Shown piece after piece: positions 1 to 49,365 of a stretch of 64,000 nt of DNA (within the stretch, counting starts at the first letter, position 1; every line of letters begins with the position of its first letter). The notes beneath the pieces were generated by a model. That model ran no database searches. It had not been told where the DNA came from and was given only the letters and a program-made list of their open reading frames with translations. A program made the translations under genes and the position numbers. The stretch comes from Owenia fusiformis (Eukaryota; Annelida; Polychaeta; Sabellida; Oweniidae): positions 32,372,710 through 32,436,709 of the forward strand of contig CAIIXF020000006.1 in NCBI GenBank assembly GCA_903813345.2. The letters are read 5' to 3'.

Positions 1-1235
1 TGCAAACCCCAATAATGCACCCCTTGACACTTACTGATTATGCCCCTGTACATGTATGTTTACCTTCCTAGATATGTTCAATTAAGAATATAACGTATCA
101 GGAATAAATTGGTGAATAAGATGGCCTGTAGAAGTAAAGTTGAGTCATGAGAAATGGTACTAAAGGACAAACCCAAAATGTTTCATAACAAATCCTGTCT
201 TATAAATAATACAGTTGTTTGAGACTTTTTAGAGCCCATGCAAGAAAAACTTGATCTGGAAATTTCCCTTTTGCCTGGAAATATCAGGGAAATGTCAGGG
301 AAATTCATTTTGAAAAAGGTGTACGAACCCTGTTCCTGGATACAAGATTTTTGTTTTCTCGATTTAAACGTAGGTATAAGTCATGTTACGGACTATCTTT
401 TTGCACAAAGTTGGACAATATAGTCTAGCTTTTAGAAGTGCTCTCAGTTTGGAATTCCATCTTTTAAATAAAGCTGTATTTCAAATTCATGCATTTAGAC
501 CATCGCTTTTGTTACATTGATGTAAGTCGTCAAAGTAATATACATTGGTAATAATATAACAGACTTTTGTCAATGTAACAAAAGCCATCCTCCTAAGCAG
601 GTATCTAGAATCCGTACCTCCATCTCCCCTACTATAACCAATTTGAAACTGAATCACATGATCTAATTATGCGCAATGACTTATACATGATTTCTGTCAC
701 AGTGTTGTGACGGCCAATCAGACTGCAAGTTCTTAATCGGGGAAATGCTTATCACAGGGGGGTAAAAAGAAAGAATATATTCTGGATTTTGAAGCCCTTT
801 GATTGGAGGATGAACAAAAGCGAGGGCCTTAATATATAGATTGCAAATTCCTTTACGAAACTTATTCCAAATCAAAGAAACTTATTAAAACTAGACTATA
901 TTTTCTCTCTTTGTGCCAAATTATTATCTGCAAATTGACTGATAATTAGGTTTAAATTGAGAAAACAAAAAACTAGCTGTGGAAAAGTGATTAACAGATT
1001 CATGAATGTAGTGTTCGTTGGGATTTTCTTCTCTGGGGAGTTGCCAATTTCTAGATCTTGAAGGAGATGAGGTATGGCATCTTTTTCACATACTTTTGTC
1101 ATCACACTGCATCCAGCATCTGATTTGAATACCGGCACTGAAGTCCAGTGATGTATTAGTAAGTTCTATTCTTAGAATTAACTGCTTTTCTAGTTGTCAA
1201 ACCTGTATTTTAATCAATAAATTTTTTATTTGTAG
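1..1235. other. Upstream intron or 5' region of the PLK1 gene
   Basis: No exon can be supported here. The sequence ends in an acceptor (TTATTTGTAG) in front of the first visible PLK1 exon. I looked for the missing kinase glycine-loop coding sequence (something reading RGRFLGK before GGFAK) and did not find it, so the exon(s) for the first ~61 residues must lie before base 1. Short open frames here have no recognisable content. A short hairpin is listed separately. Confidence 0.6.
505..585. repeat. Short hairpin with 16-bp arms
   Basis: GCTTTTGTTACATTGA at 505-520 is the exact reverse complement of 570-585, with a 49-nt AT-rich loop. It looks like a tiny foldback or MITE remnant in a PLK1 intron. 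No target duplication was identified. Confidence 0.6.
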
Positions 1236-39327
<38,092 letters not shown>

Positions 39328-40010
39328 GCAGATCTGTCATTTAAATCCCATCATGTGAATGCTTAAATGTGAGCAGTGTGAGAGACTTGTTTTTAAGAAG
39401 TTACTGTGACAAAAATGTGAGGACATAAAGGTTACATCTTTTTTAAACTGCCTTTCGCATCATTAACCAAGGACTTCTTAACTAAAGATCCTAAATTAAT
39501 TGCTGTAATAGTGGAAAATAACAAAGGGAACAATGGGCTAAGTCGTCCACTAATACACAAAATCAGTGATCTCCACTGCAATATTTTGTTGGTAAAGAAC
39601 AGCATTTTGTCGTGGAATTCCATACTTGAATCAGGAAAATGTGGAAAGAAATTCGATTTGAAAATAAAGTGGCAACCCTGCTGTAGTAGTATCAAAATAT
39701 TGTGCAATGGCTGCTGCAGTTACCTTACTTCACCCCGCGATGACTCTTTGTTCACTCATTGTACATAACCATCTTCATTACATATTCACAATATCACAAC
39801 AAAGTATTCAGTAAACTGTTCTGTAGACACCTATGTCTGAACTCGAATTCCCTAGACTAAATGTAGAACTGTAAGTGACATAGAATGGGTATTGAAATGG
39901 TACACAATTATGAAATTGTATGCAATGCTTCACATTCAAGAGATGCTCGTGTATTAATTAGGGCAATTGAATGTTACGTTAAATAACAGTTTAAATATCT
40001 ACATGCATGA

Positions 40011-40016
40011 AATAAA
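40011..40016 (+). promoter_or_regulatory. Candidate PLK1 poly(A) signal
   Basis: AATAAA lies 684 bases after the stop codon. It is the last canonical signal before the palindromic element that begins at 40021. Other weak AT-rich signals may be used instead. Confidence 0.45.
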
Positions 40017-40020
40017 ATCC

Positions 40021-40363
40021 TTTATCCCATAGTTGAGGTAAATCTGTAGAATAACACATATATATTAACGATATTTTGCAAATGCGTGGAAAAAAGCGAT
40101 ATCTGTGGAATATGGAGAATATTCCACGGAGAATATTCCACAGATATAACTTTTTTCCACAGATTTGAAAACTCCCCCAATGTGACGTGCATTGTTACAT
40201 GAGCTTACATGGTAATTTCATGACGTCACAAATATGGAAATGATTAATGTTTTGACAGTTCAAATGACAAAATAAAACTGAATGTTGTTTTGAAATGCTT
40301 TGTTAGGTCGTGGACGTATACCAAATAGGCCTACGTCCATGGTTCGGTAAACTATGGGATAAA
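40021..40363. mobile_element. Palindromic MITE-like element just downstream of PLK1
   Basis: TTTATCCCATAGTT (40021-40034) is exactly inverted at 40350-40363. Inside, 40086-40160 forms a long imperfect hairpin (GTGGAAAAAAGCGATATCTG / inverse). No coding region. Confidence 0.65.
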
Positions 40364-40370
40364 TAGAACA

Positions 40371-40544
40371 TCCTATGAGTTTTTCGTGAAATTATTTTAA
40401 TCCACTCGTTGATATCAATATCTGCACTCATTCGCTACGCTCACTCGTCCAGATATTGATATCAACTCGTGGATAACAATGATATCCCTCAAAATCATAG
40501 GATATCCTATACTTATTCCATGGTTGCTCTTATTACTCATAGGA
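40371..40544. mobile_element. Second palindromic MITE-like element
   Basis: TCCTATGAGT and inverse ACTCATAGGA bound a core in which CCACTCGTTGATATCAATAT... (40412) pairs with inverted ...GATATTGATATCAACTCGTGG (to ~40474), with CATTCGCTACGCTCACTCGT between. It lies directly next to the preceding element. Confidence 0.6.
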
Positions 40545-40775
40545 TAACCTGACAAAATAAAGTGTTGTTTTTTTGGGGAAAAAAGATTGAGGGCCTAAAT
40601 TTCTGTTTAGTAGAAACCCACGGTTAAGCTATTAATCAAGCTGTCACAGCGCAGCCAATCACTGCTAATGTGGTCAATTTAAATGTCCAGCATATACAGA
40701 ACCACATGGTCTGCTACAGCCTTATGCTATGTTTGTTTACTTTAAGACAGATAAGAGATGCTCATTGGCTAAAAG

Positions 40776-41406
40776 GAGGAGGGAAATTAGCGCAACAGAT
40801 TTTGGACAGTCATATGTTGGATTTTGGCCATTTTCTAACATATGTTAGGCAAAATCACTTTTAGAGATGATAAAATAATTTCGACTTTGAGACAGGGTAG
40901 ATGCAAACAACCCACCCACATGTTTTTTTCTGACCATACCATACAACATGACCTAGCCTTCAAACACAACAGTCATATGTTTTAAGACAGATTTTATTAC
41001 CGCTTCGCATGTGCAAGAACACCAGATGTGTGATTAATGACTTTCTACAAGTGACAAGCGAATTGCCGCATTTATACTATGCAGGTTTACAGTGGGTGAC
41101 CAAACTTAGCTGAAAGCAATGATTTTTCCCTATGGGAAATATTGTTTTCCACTTTATCTAAAAGGAATCACTTATTCCTTTTAAAGGATTAACTGTGTGT
41201 CAAAACATATTGATGCAAGAAAAATTAAAAAGCAGGGATGGAAGGGTCTACCCTGTCTCAAAGTCCAAATTATTTTATCATCTCTAGAAGTGATTTTCCT
41301 AGAGGTAATGCATTGGCCTTACATATGCACCTGTTTAAATCCCTTAGAAAATGGCCAAAATCAAACATATGACTGTCCAAAATCTGTTGCGCTAATTTTC
41401 CTCCTC
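40776..41406. mobile_element. Foldback element with ~130-bp arms
   Basis: GAGGAGGGAAATTAGCGCAA... (left) and its inverse (right) pair over ~65 bp. After an interruption in the right arm they pair again (gatgataaaataattt, gactttgagacagggtag, 40865-40903 against 41248-41288). No coding capacity. A related arm fragment appears near 61445. Confidence 0.7.
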
Positions 41407-41424
41407 GTTTAAAGTTTCAGTTAT

Positions 41425-42681
41425 CACGGTGCCCATGTCAAGCTGCGCGCCTACTTAGGCGCGCAGTTTGATTCGATCACAAACTGCGTGCCTAAGAACA
41501 TTGCATCATTTAAGTTGGAGTCTGTGTTTTGAAACGTAATTTAAAGACATTCATCCTGCATTGTTTTCTTGTTCAATGCGTTTATTCTGTGGCGAATATA
41601 CGAATCTTGCAAATACTAGCAAAAACTATGAGCAAATGAATCTAAGTTTTAAAACATAAGCAGATTAATGGCATTTTCGTCACTGATTTAACGGGAATTT
41701 ATACGTAAATCGATCTAGCACTTTAAACATAAATGACAAATACTTTAGACTCGTTTTATATTTAAATCCTTACACATTTATCATGTATAATTCAAAATAT
41801 TTTGAGATAAAACAGATAATCAGGAGATTAAAAAGAAATAAACCACAAACTGCGCGCCTATTTTAGCCAGAAATTACAAACTGTGCGCATACACTATTAA
41901 AACTACATATTATCATTGGAATTTCTACAGAGGCACGTGTAGGTGTTTTCGATGTAGCTTTGGAAATTTTGCTTTATCGTCAGATTTTATGAGATTTTCA
42001 TATTGAATGTCAAAATGTATAATAGAAGTGACAATTAAGTTGGGAACGAAAAAAACTTTTATTTTCAGATCACCATCTTGGTGGATGGACTCTCATAGTG
42101 TTTCAATTATGGGGTTCTACTATTAGACACATATGTGCCTTGTATGGCACTTATGTTTTCTAATAATACAAAACAAGCTTGGATAGGCAAGTAGTTTGGA
42201 AATATTATGCATGCAGTTTGGGAAATACATGTGAATATAGGCGCGCAGTTTGACAAGAAAAATGTTTAAATCACGTTAATGGCGTATTATTGTTTTGAAC
42301 ACAAACTTTGCTGCTTTATTCAGATGGAGTGATCCTATATATTCTAGCATACACAGACACAATGGTTGAATAAACGGCAAATGACGATAAAAAGACATAG
42401 ATAAAACTTTACACTGTAAATTTTGAACACAGAAGTTACTTAAGACCCTTATATTGAGAAAACTAGGTTTACATCGGGAAAAACATTGAGTACTATGAGT
42501 AAATTAAGTTCATCTTCACAGAATGGTACTATCTTTAGAACGAGACTAACCTTGTATTTTTGTATTTTGGCTCTTTTTGGGAGTCGTGTCCTCCCCGTCT
42601 CACATTTTGAAATATGCGCGCAGTTTTTCAGAGTTTCAAACTGCGTGCCTAGTAGGCACACTGCTTGACATGGGCATCGTG
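41425..42681. mobile_element. TIR element with repeated GCGCGCAGTTTG motifs
   Basis: CACGGTGCCCATGTCAAGC at the left end faces the inverse of CACGATGCCCATGTCAAGC at the right. The motif GCGCGCAGTTTG (or close variants) occurs about seven times in both orientations (41458, 41480, 41846, 41878, 42239, 42615, 42637), a pattern expected of transposase-binding sites. No target duplication could be confirmed and there is no ORF. Superfamily open; the CAC start recalls the other 5-bp-TSD elements here. Confidence 0.65.
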
Positions 42682-42729
42682 GTACAAAAATTGATTGTCT
42701 TATTTCACAAAAACTAAACAACATTTTAG

Positions 42730-44070
42730 GAATTTGATTTGAAATTTGTAGTTATTAGAGAGGTAGGATCTTTGCATTTATCAAATATATCTCCTACTCA
42801 GACAGAATCCACTTCTAAACCTGACACACCAAGCATAACATCGGAGTTACAATGTGAAAACAAAAAACTGAGGACTAGGATTATCTCTCTTGAAAAGAGG
42901 CTTGAAGAGGAATCTATTGAACACAGTCAACACATTACTCAGCTGAATGCCAAGTTGCAGGATCTGCACTATAGGCTTCAATCAGCTGACAAGAAGAAAG
43001 AAGATGAAATTCAGATGGCAAAACAACTTCATGAACAAGAGACGAGAGATCTGGCAAGTAAGCTTGAATGCTATGAATCAAACGAGAAGTGGCAAATAAC
43101 TACAATACAGGGGCTTAAAGCAGACCTTGCAACACAACACAGGAAAAATGTCGCCCTTATTGAGAGGTTTCAACAGATGGGATGTCATGATTTTGATCAG
43201 TCACTCCCACAATCAATGTCGCCTCCAACCATTTCCCAAAAAGGACAGACTACCTCAAAAACCAGCATACCCAAGAGATTTGTAAACAAAAATCCTGCTA
43301 CAAAGCGATTCCCCACTCATGACAATGAAGGAATATCAGCCTCTACTGCCAAGAGGCCTGTTACACAACCCCCTAACAGACCCCCCAAAGTACCTTCAAG
43401 GAGCCCCCCAAAACCATCCCCAAGAAAATATATCAATAGTTCCAAGCAGCTCCCAACAACTGTCCATATAATGTACTCCTCAAATGGGAAGAAACTATCA
43501 GGTATGATGCACAATAGATCAAAGGGGAAAAACATGAAAGTGACCTCATCAGTGTATAGTGGTGCTAACATCGAAGATGCCACCCGTATCATACAACAAG
43601 GTGACATTGACAAATCAACAGATCACAAATTCCTAGGTTTTGGAACAAACAACGTTAAAGTTGACTCTGCTCAAACCATTACTTACGAGTTGAAAAATCT
43701 GGCAATTACAGCTCAAAACCAGCACCCAACATCCACAATAACTCTATGTGGACTGCACCACAGGGCAGATCATCCCAATCCTCAGGAAGTGAAACAAATG
43801 AATATGAAAATAGACCAAGTCAATAGAGAGATGGAGTCTTTTGCCACGAAGAAAGGCTTTCATTTCATTAACATCAACAGAATTAACGATTCAACATCAC
43901 CGGACCCTAACATGAATGTACTATATAATGACAAACTTCACTTTAACTTCACTGGAAGAACTCGGTTGGTAGATGCAATGTTGTCTATCATTAACTCAAC
44001 ACACAACTCCTATGCAGAGGCAGTAAGCATGGGAAACCCTCGCAAATCTCGAACTGGACTGAAGTTATAA
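42730..44070 (+). CDS. LINE ORF1: coiled coil plus SGNH-hydrolase-like domain, 5' partial
   Basis: About 446 codons, open from 42730 after a stop at 42727; no ATG in frame for the first ~90 codons. Residues (counted from 42739) ~35-145 form heptad-rich coiled coil. ~150-235 are Ser/Pro/Lys-rich with PxxP motifs. ~238-430 resemble the SGNH esterase domain of CR1 ORF1: SS in HIMYSSNGKKL at the GDS position (247/248), GTNN at 302-305, and DKLH (398-401) at the catalytic Asp-x-x-His. Such ORF1 proteins bind RNA/lipid in retrotransposition complexes. The degenerate GDS block may mean reduced activity. Confidence 0.8.
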   Translation, partial: EFDLKFVVIREVGSLHLSNISPTQTESTSKPDTPSITSELQCENKKLRTRIISLEKRLEEESIEHSQHITQLNAKLQDLHYRLQSADKKKEDEIQMAKQLHEQETRDLASKLECYESNEKWQITTIQGLKADLATQHRKNVALIERFQQMGCHDFDQSLPQSMSPPTISQKGQTTSKTSIPKRFVNKNPATKRFPTHDNEGISASTAKRPVTQPPNRPPKVPSRSPPKPSPRKYINSSKQLPTTVHIMYSSNGKKLSGMMHNRSKGKNMKVTSSVYSGANIEDATRIIQQGDIDKSTDHKFLGFGTNNVKVDSAQTITYELKNLAITAQNQHPTSTITLCGLHHRADHPNPQEVKQMNMKIDQVNREMESFATKKGFHFININRINDSTSPDPNMNVLYNDKLHFNFTGRTRLVDAMLSIINSTHNSYAEAVSMGNPRKSRTGLKL

Positions 44071-44108
44071 ACACTGATCAGTGTGATAGCATCTCAAACA
44101 CAGAATGT

Positions 44109-46103
44109 ATGAGTGATTCTTTAAATGAGATTAAACACAATTTTATTCATTTCCATGATTCAAATCATATGATAATGAGTGAAGCTCCATTTTGTGCAAA
44201 TAATGTAACTCCAAATAATTCTGATTTGGGCCCCCACAATATGGAATTAAACACCACGTTAAGTCAAGTTTCCCAAAATGAAATCAATATTCAACCCTCT
44301 AGTCCTATAACAACACAGTTGAATGCCCAGTCGCAGGATCTGCGCTATAGGCTTAAATCAACTGACAACAACATAAATGGTAATTTAAAGCAAACAAATG
44401 ATAATATGAGTCAAGGTGATATAAATTTTCTATTTTGGAATATTAACAGAATTTCCGATAAGTTATACGACGGATGTGATATTTATGAGCTCTTCAGTAA
44501 ATATTCAGTGATCCTGTTAAGTGAGACATGGCTGGATCCATGTGACAACATATCATTCAATGGTTATACTGTACATAATCTCGCAAGAAAAACCAAAAAC
44601 ACTAACTCAAATTTTTATTCTGGAGGCATAGCTGTCTTCATAAAAGATGACTGTTATAATTCAATTGAAGTGCTAAAACAGACTCATGATTTCTTTGTAT
44701 GGTTAAGAGTTAAGTCTTCTTTTTACAATTTAGAGAATGATATTTATATTTGTTTTGTTTATATGCCTCATAAAGGTTCAACTTATGAACATTTTGACAA
44801 CTTTGACATTTTAGAAAAATCAATTGCCTCCTATCAACTTTCTGGTAAAACAATCATATGCGGAGACATGAATGCCCGCACTGCCCAGTTATCAGATATG
44901 AATATTGACATTCATGGATCGAATGATCAGTTTACCAATTCTTATTTTTTAAATGATCACTATATAAATAATAATAATCATCACCATGAACCAAGTGACC
45001 CTCTTCATAACCGTGTTTCAATGGATAAAAATATAAAGGCAATAAGCCAGACACATGGCAATGAATTCATAAGTCTATGCAAGGCATCTAATTTAAGAAT
45101 CCTAAATGGCAGATTTTTTCATGATAAAAACATTGGTCAATTTACATACTATAGATACATAAATGAAATTAACCTAGATCCAAGTAAGGGAAAATCTGTA
45201 TTAGACTACGTTGCAGTTCAAGCTGATATACTTAATACAATTTCAGACTTTAAAGTACATGAAAGGCGTCCAGATTCTGACCACTGTCCTATAAATTTTA
45301 ATCTTAATCTAGGTCAGGCCAAAATTAAAAATAAAGTCAGCAAAAATATGCAGAATTTACCTTACTCATACTTTAAATGGGATCATAAATTAAAGGAACA
45401 ATTCACCGAGCTATTGGATGCAAATATCAACAATGGTTTACTTGAAAAATTTTATATTGATGTTGGTTCCAAAACGAATTCAGATTATTTACTACAGTCT
45501 CTTAAACATGTTATATATGACACTTCTGATAAAATACTCCCACTTAAACATTTAAAGAAAAGTACTAAAAAGTTCCCAATGAATCCATGGTTTAACAGTG
45601 AATGCAAAAAATTGAAAAAGGATTTACATTCTGCAATTAAGCAGAAGCTACCTAATAACATTATTGCTGATTTACAGAGAACGTTTAACCAAACTAAACA
45701 GCGCGAGAAAAGAACATATCAGTCTCATCTTTTAAAATCTCTCATTTCTTTCAAATCTAAAAATCCAACAGAATTTTGGAAAATGATAAATAGTATCCCA
45801 GGTAGCAGTAATACAAATGAAATCCCTATTGAGGCATCAGAACTTTTTTGTGCTTTTGAAAAGTTGGGTAAGAATCCCAAAATAGACTATTTTGACGATG
45901 GAGCATTAAAAGAGATGCAATTATTTATAGATGAATATGATAAAAATAGTGTTTTGAGCAGAGAAATTGGATTTAGTCATGAAGTGCTTAATACCAATAT
46001 AAAGGAAGCTGAGGTATATGCTGCTCTCAATAAGGTTAAAGTTAACAAAGCACCTGGAATAGATGGGTTATCTTCTAATATCATTAAGAATTGCAGTATA
46101 TTA
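44109..46103 (+). CDS. LINE ORF2, N-terminal half: APE endonuclease and RT start
   Basis: 665 codons up to the insertion point. After a ~100-residue N-terminal extension, residues 104-398 are an AP-type endonuclease: FWNINR (N111), LSETW (E140), GGIAVFIK, CGDMNART (D253, N255), SVLDYV (D366) and DSDHCPI (D391, H392). The endonuclease nicks target DNA for target-primed reverse transcription. The RT domain begins at NKAPGIDGLSSNII near 645. The open frame runs 27 bases into the inserted element, to a TAG at 46128, so the protein would be truncated. Confidence 0.88.
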
Positions 46104-47550
46104 GTCCCTGAATACAGGAGTTTAGCCTAGCTAGATAGTTGAAAATACTCTATAAACAGCCAATAGATGTCTAGCCCATTTTCAGGAAAAGAATCTTAGG
46201 CCTAAAGCAGTTCCCCATTGAACCAACATGTAAAAAATCACATTTATACTATGATTTTAACATCATAATGCTACCATTTCTGTTTCCTCATTCATTCAGA
46301 AAATCAACAGATCTTTAGGTAAGATCTTATATATCATTGGTATAAAGTTTTTTAGTCTTTTAAAACAACATAAATAATGGAAAATAAAGATGAATATTGG
46401 CTATTTTGTTTAAAATATTTGGCTTGATGTTGGTCAGCTTAAATCACCAAAATGACCTGGGGTCAATAAGTTTATATAGCCACCAGTAAGATACTGCTTG
46501 TTTTAAGTGCAGCTTGAATTACAATGTTTACTATTGTCCACATACTGATACAGGATAAAAGGTTAAGTTAACTAGATAGTTAGAGTTCATTCAGATATTT
46601 GATGCAGGATTTGAGAGTTTACATTCAGACATAGTTTTATAACTAATCCCAAATAATTTATTCGCAGACTCAGAAACTGATCTAATGTGCCAACTTACAC
46701 TTATATTTGATATCATTGAAAATGTTTCTAAAGTTTTTTCTCCACACATTTTTATTAACGAATACTACAAAATGTAATTAGGCCATAAGAAGTAGATTCT
46801 TTGTTTTGCGTCCCCTTGCTTGCACGATTTTGAGTAAATCAGAAAAAGCAAACACATCCAAATAGCAATCACAAAGTCTGGAAGTACCATCGCATTTCGT
46901 TCAATCAGAATCAGACAAAATTGCGGATAATTTGATGTGCGTCAAAATGGACAGTGTTTTTGATTACTTTGGCATACATTGTGTATTTTCTTATTTTTAC
47001 CCTTGAAATAGCTATATGTTTAAATATACTGTATAGACTATAGAATGTATAGATACATAGAAATTGGTATGTCATGCCCTTTTATGCCCTTGAAATGTAT
47101 ACATTTCTCAGCAAACAAGTTTGTGTTTTTTCTTGAGTTTGTGTTTGTTTTCCTTGTATCCTTGCATGATTTGGATTTTGCGAGGACGCAAAACAAAGAA
47201 TCTACTTCTTATGGCCTTATAGATGCTAGATACATTCAGAAGAAATACTAAGAAGAAAGTAGATTAACTAATTCACATGTAATGTATGGCCCTGTAGTGA
47301 CCCTTGACCAATTAGTCATTTTCCAGTTATATAACAGTTGGAAAAGATATATCTTTGATGTCTTTAAATAGATAACAATTTCATCATGACCTATGGCCCA
47401 AGAATTTTTTTAAATAAAAATAATTTTTTCAAAGAATCAAAGAAAAGGGTGAAAAATCTAGAGAATCCCCATACCTTCAATGTTATCATTTCCTGAATTT
47501 TTATCATATGACTGCCATCTATAAATGGAATAAGCTAAGGCTAAAAGGGC
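46104..47550. mobile_element. DNA element inserted in LINE ORF2, TTA duplication
   Basis: The insertion is flanked by TTA at 46101-46103 and 47551-47553, both leucine codons in the ORF2 frame. Excision with one TTA rejoins the frame perfectly. Ends share TTTAGCCT(T)AGCT in inverted orientation (46121-46133 against 47534-47546). A 3-bp TTA duplication suggests PIF/Harbinger. It contains a second TTA-flanked element at 46781-47216. Confidence 0.7.
46781..47216. mobile_element. Nested MITE with 33-bp perfect TIRs, TTA duplication
   Basis: GGCCATAAGAAGTAGATTCT... (33 bp, 46781-46813) is exactly inverted at 47184-47216, with TTA on both sides (46778-46780, 47217-47219). 436 bp. PIF/Harbinger-type MITE by duplication length. 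No coding content of its own. Confidence 0.85.
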
Positions 47551-47553
47551 TTA

Positions 47554-49365
47554 TTCACGTCCCTTTTTAATCACATCTTTTCTCATGGTGACTACCCTAA
47601 TGAATGGAGTATAGGCATGTTAACAACTCTCTTTAAACAAGGTTGTAGATTTAATCCTGATAACTATAGGGGAATAAATGTGTTGACTTGTATCGGTAAT
47701 ATCTTTGATAGAGTAATACAAAACAGACTTGTTTTTAATGCTGAAATGTTAGATATCCAAGATCCACTCCAAGGGGCATATAAACCTGGACATCAAACAA
47801 CAGATAATTTATATATTTTAAATACAATCTTAGCCCGTTATAAGCTCATGAAAAAGCCTCTATACTGTATCATGATAGATTTTAGAAAAGCATTTGACTA
47901 TGTAAATAGAGTGGCGCTTATGTATAAACTTTGTAAATCAGGAATTTCACCTAATTCTAATATATTCAAGGTTATATCTAGTATGTATGAAAAATCAAAA
48001 GCATGCCTAAAATTTAAAGAAGGTATCACCCCTACTTTTGAAACAGATGTTGGAGTAATGCAGGTCTCTGTACTTAGTACCTATTTATTCAACCATTTCC
48101 TTGATGACTTAAAAGATAATTTACCAAAAGAAAATGGTATTCAATTTAATGGAAATATGTTAAACCATTTACTTTGGGCTGATGATCTTATCTTGATGTC
48201 AAATAGTAAAGATGGTGCCCAAATTTTGCTCAATTGCCTTTTTGATTTTTGTAAGAGATATCATCTCATAGTTAACACAATGAAGACAAAATCAATTATT
48301 TTTAACTCAAAAGTTGATGCAGTTTTCAGATTCAATGATAGTGCTATAGAAAATGTTGAGCAGTACAAATATCTTGGATGTGTATTAAGTAAAACAAAGA
48401 ATTTTGACCAGCATGTATTTTACTTGAAAGAGCAAGCAAGGAAAGCTTTGTTTAAAGTTAAACAGCAATATAAAAAATTTAATGACATTCCAGTTAATGT
48501 TGCATTGCACCTTTTCGATTCCTTAGTTGAACCTATTTTAACTTATGCCTCGGAGGTGTGGATCAATGAAAAACATCTGAAGTCAATAGAGACAATGCAC
48601 CTATCTTTTCTCAAATGTCTGTTACTGTTAGGTGTTAAAAAATCAACTTCAACACCAGCAATTTATGGAGAATTGGGACGCTACCCGTTAAAAATACGTT
48701 TTGAAATCAAATTAATTAAATATTGGCTCCGTTTACTTCACCTATCACCAGGAAACATTCTTCATAAAACATATATATATGACCGTGAAATGAGTCAATT
48801 TGGTTTTAAAGGCACTTGGTCAAACAAAGTCATTGATATTTTAAAAAAGTGTGATTTATTATCTTATTGGGATACTCAAAAGATTGATGATGACAATATT
48901 TTTATCAAGACAATAACAAAAACACTGTATCAGAATTATAAAACTCAATGGAACAAAGATATATTAAATTACCCTGTCTTGAGAACTTATGTTAAATTCA
49001 AAAATGTCTTTGAAAGAGAGAGTTATTTAAATATCCAAAATAAAAATTACAGGCAAGCAATTTGTAGATTTAGGCTTAGTTCCCACAAGTTACATATAGA
49101 ACTTGGTCGTCATTTAAAGCCAAAGCCAAAACCTGTAGATGAACGTTTATGTAATATTTGTGGTATTTTAGAAGATGAACAACACTTCATCATGATTTGT
49201 AAGAAAAACACTACAGAAAGAAAAATTTTGTTTGACACCCTTCCACGATTTAATTTTGTAGGCAGTCCTGACATTATTTTTAAAAAACTAATGTCTCACA
49301 AAAATTCTTATGTAATTTTACATTTAGCAAAGTTCATCTATCATTCACTCAAAAAATTGGATTAA
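47554..49365 (+). CDS. LINE ORF2, C-terminal half: reverse transcriptase and zinc knuckle
   Basis: 604 codons including stop, in frame with 44109-46103 once the insertion is removed. Counted from the ATG at 47617: RT motif A IMIDFRKAFDYVNR (D88), motif B region GVMQVSVLSTYLFN (usual QG replaced by QV), catalytic WADDLILMS (188-190), motif D/E KTKSIIFNS and YKYLGC. Near the C-terminus is a C-x2-C-x7-H-x4-C knuckle (CNICGILEDEQHFIMIC). Intact by length, but separated from its endonuclease and without its own start. Confidence 0.88.
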   Translation, partial: FTSLFNHIFSHGDYPNEWSIGMLTTLFKQGCRFNPDNYRGINVLTCIGNIFDRVIQNRLVFNAEMLDIQDPLQGAYKPGHQTTDNLYILNTILARYKLMKKPLYCIMIDFRKAFDYVNRVALMYKLCKSGISPNSNIFKVISSMYEKSKACLKFKEGITPTFETDVGVMQVSVLSTYLFNHFLDDLKDNLPKENGIQFNGNMLNHLLWADDLILMSNSKDGAQILLNCLFDFCKRYHLIVNTMKTKSIIFNSKVDAVFRFNDSAIENVEQYKYLGCVLSKTKNFDQHVFYLKEQARKALFKVKQQYKKFNDIPVNVALHLFDSLVEPILTYASEVWINEKHLKSIETMHLSFLKCLLLLGVKKSTSTPAIYGELGRYPLKIRFEIKLIKYWLRLLHLSPGNILHKTYIYDREMSQFGFKGTWSNKVIDILKKCDLLSYWDTQKIDDDNIFIKTITKTLYQNYKTQWNKDILNYPVLRTYVKFKNVFERESYLNIQNKNYRQAICRFRLSSHKLHIELGRHLKPKPKPVDERLCNICGILEDEQHFIMICKKNTTERKILFDTLPRFNFVGSPDIIFKKLMSHKNSYVILHLAKFIYHSLKKLD

